Source: Paramacrobiotus richtersi (Eukaryota > Tardigrada > Eutardigrada > Parachela > Macrobiotidae). Taken from it: a stretch of DNA of 22,605 nt. Both the position numbers and the translations under genes were made by a program. The stretch lies in contig JAQGAU010000924.1 of the NCBI GenBank assembly GCA_034698045.1, positions 1-22,605 on the forward strand, written 5' to 3'. The notes below the pieces were generated by a model. It made no database searches. It was not told the DNA's origin and was given only the letters and a program-made list of their open reading frames with translations. Positions 9,898 through 16,867 of the stretch are shown piece by piece (the stretch's first letter is position 1; every line of letters starts with the position of its first letter).

Positions 9898-11435
9898 ATC
9901 AATGTCCGTTCCTCCGCTGTGAATCTGCTTGTCGGAATAGTACCACCGGAGGCGAATGCACCCGCGCCAAGGGCTACACTCTAGATCCGACGACCAATCG
10001 GACCTGTGTCAATCAGAACGAATGCGCCATGTGGGGATACTGTGACCAAAGTGTGTGGCCACATTGGGCTCATACCGGTGCATGTGCAGTCCGGGTTACC
10101 AGTTGGAACAACAAGGGACATGCCGGGTGATCGATTCTTCGAAACTGAGGATTATTTACGCGCAGAAAGGGGGCGTGTATGGGATTGATGGGCATGCCAA
10201 GAGGACCCAGAAACTGCTGAATTGCAGTAAACCACGCGCAGTGGACTACCACTTTAGAAAGAACATGCTCTACTGGACCGACACGGATGTGCGGAGGGTG
10301 AGCATACAGTCTTGTCTTTCCCCCCTCGTTTGTTGTGTATTCGTACGTGTCTTTCCGTTCTGGGGTCGTTTAGCTTCTCAGATTGCGAATCTCCACGATA
10401 CAGCTACGCTATACGCACACGGTCTAGAAATTGATCGGACTTTGTTTACTGTGAATTGTTGTTGCTTTTGTCAGTTTTGTGATACGCCAATAAATGTCCA
10501 TAAATAGTTCGGCATATACGGCCTCTGTATATATATATATGTTCAGTTCTTGGCTTTCTGACTGCAATTTGCGGAAATCATGATTAATGTGTTAAGCATT
10601 TCCAGCCGGCCGTCTACTCGGCTCTTCCTGTTGGGGCGACTAACCGCTCCAGTACGACTGTTGCGACATTTGGTTTACAATTTCCCGCTGGATTGGGCGT
10701 CGACTGGGTGGGAAACAAGTTATACGTGATGGATTCGGGTGCAAGAATAATCCACGTTATGGAGCTGGACGGACGTTACCGTTGCATTGTTATCGGCCGC
10801 AATCTCACAGCTCCCCAGGCCATTGCGCTTGACCCATTGGTTGGTGTCATGTTTATATGCGACAGGTAACGAATGATGTGCATTTGAACGTTTCGGAAGC
10901 TTTCCCACACCGCGTTATCGAGTTAGTTTACAGAACTAGTGTAATTTCTGTTTACCTACTGCTGACCAAGGAGACTTTAGTAAGAATTTATTTCAAGGGC
11001 TCGAAGGTCTGCTAAGGACTGTAATTTAAAATCATTTGTAGTAGGAGAATTGAGCGCGCAAGTATGATTGGCACTTCCCGTCGGACCATTCTCAGCGATG
11101 GAATATTTGACGTTTCGTCCGTGACGGCTGATCTCATTGCGAAACGGATCTACTATGGCGAAGTATACCTTCACTACATTGGAACAGCGAAATATGATGG
11201 ATCGGATCGGCGAGTAGTGCTGGCAGGCCGTGGCAGCACGCCGCATCCTTTCGGATTAGCGACTTTCGAGGATCGTGTATATTGGTCAGACTGGCGCCAG
11301 CTGGGCGTTCTAGTGACTGAAAAGTTAAAAAAAACGAACCAGTCAATATCCCTAGGCCGGTGCACCTAAACAACGGCGACCCCAACTTCCCCGTGGGGAT
11401 CACGGTTTATCATCCACTGAAGCAGATCCAACCAC
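9898..11435 (+). CDS. LRP exons: EGF pair and first YWTD propeller
   Basis: An EGF-like module (DQCPFLRC ... [12 protein letters not shown]) is followed by a Ca-binding-type EGF ([13 protein letters not shown] ... [14 protein letters not shown]). The frame breaks by one base near 10050 between the two halves of the second EGF. The propeller runs over three exons: [10 protein letters not shown] before the 10297 donor, then [17 protein letters not shown] and APQAIALDP in 10606-10865, then ICDR joined to [13 protein letters not shown] and DRVYWSDW in 11045-11435. Junction 10865/11045 rebuilds [10 protein letters not shown] in frame. Within the last exon the frame shifts at an A8 run (11327-11334); after it the other frame reads [16 protein letters not shown], typical of the end of an LRP propeller. 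The YWTD/EGF unit in LRPs drives ligand release at low pH. Confidence 0.78.
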
Positions 11436-11529
11436 GTAAGCCACAACAGAATAACCACATCCTTTGGTTTCTGGCAGCATAGTAAGATTCCACAAACTGC
11501 AGACTTTAAGTAAAAGAGTAAAAGTTACG

Positions 11530-12330
11530 CAGGGATGCTGCAGTAGCGCGAGAAGGGCTTCGATTGTGGTCATACAATATGCCATAGTTTTTACGGGTCT
11601 CGTAATATTACACCCTTCCCCCGAGTGCTTTTGCTGCTGAGGGAAATCATATTAACGTGGGAGGAAATCACCGTCAGCGCAAACTTGCCTTCGCAATGCT
11701 ACTTCTTCGATGTTTTGGTTGTGCCATGAAATCTGTTGAAATTCAAACGCTTTGCGTCTGTTTTAACCCAAATCGGTTTTCTCGGGCGATAAACCAAAAG
11801 AAAGCGCAAAATTTGATAAGATTTGTGATGCCAAATAAGTGCGGTTTCATGGCGGCTGGAGGGTGTTTCGACGCGTTTTCAGATACCGTGCCTTTCTGGT
11901 TTCTACGGACGCCACTCTTAACGATTATGACTCTTGCCCGTAAGAGCCCACGCTAAGAAGAACCGCTCCGTATTCCCCAAACATGAAACATCCCATGAAA
12001 CCGCATTGTTTGATATTATAATTCTTTCGAATTTATGCTTTCTTTTAGTTTATCGTACATGAAAAACGACTCGTGATAAAACAAACGCGAAACGTTCGTA
12101 TTTTGACCGATTTTCATGGCGCAAACGAAACATCCAAGAAGTGACGTTGCGAAGGCAGGTTTGCGCTAACAGTGATTTCTCCCACGTTAATATGATTTCC
12201 ATCGGCAGCAACACATTAGGGGGAAGGGTGCAATCTTACAAGACTCGTAAAAACTGTGGTATACTGTATGGCCACTGTCGAAGTACTGGTAGTCTAATAC
12301 AACTGATCGCTATCTTGCAAGCATCCGCCC
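11530..12330. repeat. Foldback element: long inverted repeat in an LRP intron
   Basis: The intron 11436-12667 contains two arms of about 330-340 bases, about 11530-11852 and about 11992-12330, that are diverged reverse complements. Matching blocks (left arm as written, right arm reverse-complemented) include AGTTTTTACG, ACACCCTTCCCCC / GCACCCTTCCCCC, GAAATCATATTAACGTGGGA, GCGCAAAC, GCCTTCGCAA, AAAAGAAAGC and GCGGTTTCATGG. About 139 bases form the loop. A related single arm lies at 15525-15750, so this is a repeat family rather than a chance palindrome. No transposase frame is present. It is either a foldback/MITE-like element or two copies inserted head to head. A transcript through the LRP gene would carry a long hairpin. 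Confidence 0.75.
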
Positions 12331-12667
12331 GAGAAAGCGATGACCTCTACCACCAGAGAAGGTGTAATTTTTATTGTTTCAGCATCATTTTTGGGCCATT
12401 GCCCAATAAGTATAATAAACATTCGCACAGCACTTGCAGAATACTTATAAGTTGGCATCTGCTTAGTACACCACAGGCATGCGATGCTTCGTAAGCTGTG
12501 AGAATAATAGCTGAATACTACATAGATGGGCGTTTTACCGCCATGGGTTTAGTACGGGACAGAGCTTCCACTCACATATTTAATAGTAACTTCCAACGGG
12601 CAAATTATTAATTATGGACGAAATAACGCTGTGGAGAACTTATTACATGTACTGTCTCGTCCACTAG

Positions 12668-13716
12668 CCACAAATCCATGCGGAACCGACAACGGTGGTT
12701 GCTCACACTTATGCATCATCCGCCAGCAAGCAGGCAATCTCGGCATTGGATACCGGTGTGCTTGCAATATTACGTATCAGCTGCAGCCTGATGGCAAATC
12801 GTGCGAGCGCCTCTCGAGTTATTTGATTTATTCATCGCAGTCGGCGATTCGCGGGGTTGTCACAGATGGATTTCAAGAAGAGTCATTCACTGATGCCATC
12901 ATGCCGGTCCTCGGCAGCCGTCGTTTCCTCAGTTTTCCATCGCTTGATTGGGATCACCGGAATAACTACATCTATTTCCTGGATAATCTGCTTGGTGCTA
13001 TTTACCGTATACAACCAGATGGAAGTCGGAGGAAACTGGTTGTCCAGTCACCTGTCCGATCAGCAGATAAAAAAGGTCAATCAACAGCAGCATGCGTTTC
13101 GGCATTACAATCGCGTTTAATTTGCTATGTGTGTAATTGTGTTTAATTGTGCAGTTGTGCAGTTGTGCAGTTTAATTGTGCAGCTATGTTTTAGTTAGTC
13201 TGTTGCTTATGTGTCGGTGTTGCTTAGGCGTTGAAGGGATCGCCGTCGATTGGGCATCTCAGCTATTGTTCTTTGTGGACTCGGGGGCATCCATATCAGT
13301 AGTCAGTCTTCGCGATTTTTCATGGCGCCGAACCATTTTGAGTAATCTGAGCGCACCGCGGGCGATTGTAGTTCATCCAAATAAAGGATTCATTTTCTTC
13401 TCGGAATCGAAAGAATCCAATAACATCAACCGTGTTAATTACGACGGAACAGGTCTGAAACAGGTTGGCGTGCAGGAGCGTAGGCTGGAGACTAATGGTT
13501 TGGCCATTGACTATCAAGCGGACCGCTTGTACAGGGCCGATCCCCTGCTCAGGCGTATCCAGCATTCCGATTTTGACGGGAATGATTTACAAACCATTGC
13601 TGGACGAGATTAGCAGTCCACGTTCACGTTGAGTATTCTGGATGATTACGTGTACTTCAACAACGGGTCACCACCTTTCGGAGTTAACGACGTTATACGG
13701 GCCAACAAAATAACTG
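12668..13716 (+). CDS. LRP exons: EGF and second YWTD propeller
   Basis: Exon 12668-13075 begins after CCACTAG and joins the 11435 donor in frame to give QPPTNPCGTDNGGCSHLC, the usual LRP EGF signature. It continues YRCACNITYQLQPDGKSC, then propeller sequence (FPSLDWDHRNNYIYFLDN, YRIQPDG). A 152-nt intron (13076-13227) holds a short TTGTGCAG repeat. Exon 13228-13716 reads VEGIAVDWASQLLFFVDSG, SAPRAIVVHPNKGFIFFSE and GLAIDYQADRLYRADP, all propeller blades. The YW of the fourth blade is changed to YR (LYRADP). An in-frame TAG at 13612-13614 interrupts AGRD and STFTLSILDDYVYFNNG; the same frame stays coding on both sides. The exon ends NKITG before a GTATGA donor. Confidence 0.8.
13146..13187 (+). 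repeat. TTGTGCAG short tandem repeat
   Basis: Four TTGTGCAG units with a TTTAA spacer lie inside the 152-nt LRP intron. They supply several alternative CAG sites upstream of the chosen acceptor at 13227. Confidence 0.6.
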
Positions 13717-13802
13717 GTATGACTTGAGCTGTATTAAATGATGTGGTTGTAAGTGCCAACGGTGCAGAAAATGATATGTTTGTGATTTTCGGGCTGCTCT
13801 AG

Positions 13803-15247
13803 GCGGGGAGTCGGGGACCAGATCACAGTGACCACTACGGACACTCTTTATGGTAAATGGTTTATGGTACTCTTTACGGATACTCTTTAAAGCCGTTAGC
13901 CTGGCAAATCAACCGATTGTACCCAATCATCCTTGCATTCTCCCCGATAACGGTGGATGCTCGCACTTCTGCTTCCCCGAACTGTTCAGCGAAGGTATGG
14001 CGATGAAACGCCTGAATGTACTGTACGCGATCGATGAAACGGCACACAGAGTTGGGTATACGGGAAAAGGCACGTCCATGCACACACTCTGCCCAGGATC
14101 AGATTCTTTTCTATTAAGGTTATCTTGTTTCAAAACGTTTGCAGATGATTCAGAAAATATTAACTGTTTAAAAGAATCGATATTGTTGGTGTTTTTATTC
14201 GAAACATGCACAAATATCGGTTTGTTGTGGTTTTTGGGGGGCCTCCACTGTGTGGGGCTGGGCTGGGGGTGCTGCAGGGGCTGGAGGGGGGTGCTGTAGC
14301 ATTTGAAATTAACACTTCTTGAATCGTTTTTAACTATAATAACGATTATTTATAATAAAAAAGCCAGAAATCGATAAACTATTAGCCGTTCGCCAGCCCC
14401 GGTAGGGTGTTGTACGCGGTAGGGCAAAATTTCGTGCCATTTCATCGATCGCGTACAGTACATACTCTCATTAGCCACCGTCGTGCAGTTGGCAAACAGT
14501 CTGAATATTTTTGCTAGATATACATTCTGCCTTGTCGATGGTTTGCTTCTGTCCTTATGGAATGCAGCTCGGCGCGGACGGAAAAACTTGCGTGGATAAC
14601 AAGCTGGAACCGACGGCCGGCCAGTGTCCGGCTAAGAATACCTTTTACTGTTCACATGGTCGCTGCATTGATCTATTGCATCATTTTCCTTTTAACACCA
14701 CTTGCAGACCTTGTGATGTCCAGAGAGGTATGTGCCCGAATACGTCCGCACATCCTCCTCGCATATCTCCGCATATCCTTGGGTTTTATTCCATTTTTTT
14801 TTGCTCTCTCTCTTTGTTTACGAAGTTTTTGCCACTCGTCGTCTCTACGAACTACAGTTGAATCATTCCGTTCACCTTTCAGATTATTGCTTGTACGACA
14901 GCGATTGCTTTTGCTGCCCCAGATGTTCATCCTTAAAGTTTAAATGCAGTTCGACTCGTTGCATTCCCTATAGCTTTAAATGTGATGGCGTTGATGACTG
15001 TGGGGATTCCAGTGATGAAACGGAGTGTGGTACAGGTCCTGTGTTTAGGAGTTAACTTTAATTTGTTGAAAAGTGTTTGATTGTCATTGTAGGCAATGCG
15101 ACGTGTAAGCCAGGAGAATTCCTTTACAACAACAGCCGGTGCATTTCGCTGTTTCTGAGGTGTGATTCTGTTGACGACTGTGGTGATGGATCGGATGAAG
15201 GAGACTTTTGTAAAGAACATACCATACCACGTCATTTCCGCGCGTAG
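13803..15247 (+). CDS. LRP exons: EGF and LDLa cluster, copy B
   Basis: This part is the counterpart of 568-1540. Exons 13803-13852 and 13893-13994 encode [12 protein letters not shown], then [17 protein letters not shown] and DNGGCSHFC. They are joined in frame if a 40-nt GT-AG intron (13853-13892) is removed. Exon 14518-14727 completes the EGF ([16 protein letters not shown]), and 14883-15029 gives a six-cysteine LDLa repeat ([17 protein letters not shown] then [12 protein letters not shown]). Exon 15093-15247 gives a second repeat in which the second Cys is Tyr (EFLYNNSRC; copy A has EILCNNSRC). Exon 13803 begins with 8 extra bases (GAGTCGGG) relative to copy A, which shift the frame unless the acceptor is the AG at 13809-13810. 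The TAG at 15245-15247 ends the frame, but a GTAAAG just before could be a donor to a lost or more distant exon. Confidence 0.72.
13853..13892 (+). other. Candidate 40-nt intron, absent from copy A
   Basis: The segment starts GTAAATGG and ends CTCTTTAAAG. Removing it joins TLY to AVSLANQP in frame. Left in, the frame meets TAA. Copy A has the shorter TATAATGATATTAAAG here and reads straight through ([15 protein letters not shown]). The insert also looks like a local duplication of the ACGGACACTCTTTA motif, so it may be a plain frame-breaking duplication or a new tiny intron. Confidence 0.45.
14017..14462. mobile_element. MITE-like element with ~28-30 bp inverted ends
   Basis: The ends are nearly perfect inverted repeats: the left begins TGTACTGTACGCGATCG, the right ends CGATCGCGTACAGTACA, and matching continues inward to ACGGCAC / GTGCCAT with one mismatch. 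It sits in the LRP intron 13995-14517. The same intron in copy A (724-802) is 444 nt shorter and uninterrupted, so the insertion came after the duplication. Target duplication is TA or TACT; the palindromic ends prevent a single answer. No transposase is encoded, so it would be non-autonomous. The interior holds a G-rich block and an AT-rich block. The superfamily is unknown. Confidence 0.78.
14236..14291 (+). other. G-rich block with G-quadruplex potential
   Basis: Six runs of three to six G lie within 56 bases (GGGGGG, GGGG, GGG, GGGGG, GGGG, GGGGGG) with loops of 2 to 15 bases. At least four runs are close enough to fold. It lies in the interior of the MITE-like element, on the sense strand of the LRP transcript. 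Confidence 0.6.
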
Positions 15248-15524
15248 CCTTTCAGCGTTTTACGTTGGGCGCGGTGACGTTTCGACGCCCGGATCTTTCC
15301 GCCACGTAAACATTTCTGGCATGTGACCTTTCATGCTCAGGCACTGGAGCTGGTGAGACAACACAGAGACATATATCGTGGTGCATAGCGGTTGCTGAAG
15401 TACAAAGGCTTTTACTGTATCCCCGAGAAGCTAAGGGCAGGCTTTTCCACCCAGGCAGCCTGCTCGTACCAGGGGGGCACAGCAAATTCAGAACCGTTCA
15501 CGGTCTATACTGTACAATTCACGC
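15248..15524. other. Spacer downstream of LRP main copy
   Basis: About the first 65 bases align with the sequence after copy A (1541-1620). The rest has no recognised gene. A TTTTCCACCCAGGCAGCCTG stretch near 15440 weakly resembles dispersed repeat family 1. Confidence 0.4.
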
Positions 15525-15750
15525 GGGGGAAAATCACTGGCAGCACAAACCAGCCTTCGCAACGCTGCGCTTTCTCGTCTTGACATCTGTAAAAACTAAA
15601 ACACTTGGCATTTGTTTCATCTTGAATGCATCTTGCCTAACGATGGACCAAAAGAAAGCGCAAAATCTGATAAGAATTATGAGCCCAGCCAAGTGCGGAT
15701 TGAATTCGGTCGAGCGAAATACGGTGCGGTTCTGCTTAGCATGGGTAATA
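15525..15750 (+). repeat. Solo arm of the foldback repeat family
   Basis: It aligns with the left arm of the foldback element at about 11650-11850. Shared blocks are GAAATCAC / AAAATCACT, GCCTTCGCAA, CCAAAAGAAAGCGCAAAAT, TGATAAGA and AAGTGCGG. Beyond that point it resembles the reverse complement of the right arm and loop (GCGGTTCT.CTTAGC.TGGG). It is a third, unpaired member of the family. A peptide KKAQNLIR is conserved in one frame, but the rest of the frame is not. Confidence 0.65.
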
Positions 15751-16867
15751 ACTTCATACAGCCTTCTGAAACTAGAACGTTAAACCAAAACAGAAAAAGG
15801 TTTGTTAGGTTACACTTGGTATCTTTATGCATTTGAACCCTATGACTAACACAGAGATGAGATCTGATAGGTGATTAATTTAATATGAGCGTCACTTTTA
15901 TGAGGGTATGACGCTGATAACAAACACAGCAGTTCACAATCCGCAGTCTCAATATTGCCGAACACTGATTTGCGAGTTGTTAACCACTACCAACCACGCT
16001 CGACCGCAACCATGTCCGTGGTCACCACGTTTTCGATAAGCCGAACTCGGCACCTTTCGCGCCACCCAAGACATCGCTTCCAGCCTTTTAATGTATCGAA
16101 AATTGTTCACCTCAAAACATTCGTTTCTGTTACTTACAATGCAGTGTCGCTGTTCCAAAAGAACAACCGCTGTCGCCGCACGCATTGGATTAAGTAGCGA
16201 AACTGAGCTCATCCGGCGTTCGATTACTCATTTTCAAGTTACCTACTGTTTCGAACGGTACTGGATTAAGTTCGTTGCGCGTCTACATATCTGCGGTAAA
16301 AAACTCACGGACGGGCACTGTTTTACGTTTTCGGATTTGGGATCAACAGACAGTTACTGCCGTATGTCGTGTGCTGGAGGTGATGCCCACAATACTGCAA
16401 GTCTGCAGCTCTTATCATTGTTGATTTTCTCTTCAAAATGTCGTTCCAAATATTCTGCACCGTTATAAAATATGCAAAAACGTTTGGTTGACTGAATTGT
16501 AATGACACCTGTATGGACAGAAAACAGAAGCTTCTGCGTCAACATAAACTAATACAAGTACATGTTCCGATTTTCCGACTGTCCCCTGCTTCGTATTTAA
16601 ACAATCAGCGAGAGCGAGTCGCGTTTGGAAACAACTTCAATGAACAGAACGAAAACGAACTAGCAGCCACACTTCTAGGTTTGGAAACGTACACGTTTAA
16701 ACATAAACGTGGGCAGGAGGATGGGCGCACATCCAGCACCGTCTAGAACAGTTCTGCAACAGTAGTTTCCAGTACAGAGCTTCTGATAAAACTTACGGTA
16801 AGAGGTCATCATGTACCGTCTACTCTAGTTATGGGTTCTCGATCCCGTTTCACTCCACTGGAAATTT
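15751..16867. other. Spacer between the convergent LRP and kinase genes
   Basis: No gene was recognised. Several 60-125 codon open frames overlap each other on both strands without motifs. It should contain the 3' untranslated region of the kinase gene on the minus strand, but no clear end signal was identified. Confidence 0.35.

Larger units (their letters stand above)
9075..15247 (+). pseudogene. LRP1/LRP2-like receptor gene, partial and interrupted (main copy)
   Basis: Exons with GT-AG borders can be traced: 9075-9187, about 9315-9357, 9435-9575, 9682-10297, 10606-10865, 11045-11435, 12668-13075, 13228-13716, 13803-13852, 13893-13994, 14518-14727, 14883-15029 and 15093-15247. Domain order is LDLa repeats, EGF, Ca-binding-type EGF, YWTD propeller, EGF, YWTD propeller, EGF, LDLa repeats. 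This is the repeating plan of LRP1 and LRP2 (megalin), large endocytic receptors. Only an internal part is present: no signal peptide, transmembrane helix or NPxY tail was found. Junction phases fit at nearly all borders. Three defects interrupt it: a one-base loss near 10050, a frame break in an A8 run at 11327-11334, and a TAG at 13612-13614 inside propeller 2. Everything around them is well conserved, so this is either a recent pseudogene or a gene affected by assembly errors. Confidence 0.75.

Noticed and set aside
10051-10089. 39-nt intron (GTGTGTGG...GTGCAG) in the LRP EGF
   Set aside because: The segment encodes LGSYRCMC, the expected EGF sequence, so a one-base frame break is a better explanation.
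13995-14100. Extension of the EGF exon into [14 protein letters not shown]
   Set aside because: This frame reads into an intron and then the end of the MITE; copy A lacks it and shows the true splice sites.
15949-16468. Overlapping open frames on both strands between the LRP and kinase genes
   Set aside because: They overlap each other in several frames, lack motifs, and show no similarity to the spacer after kinase copy A.
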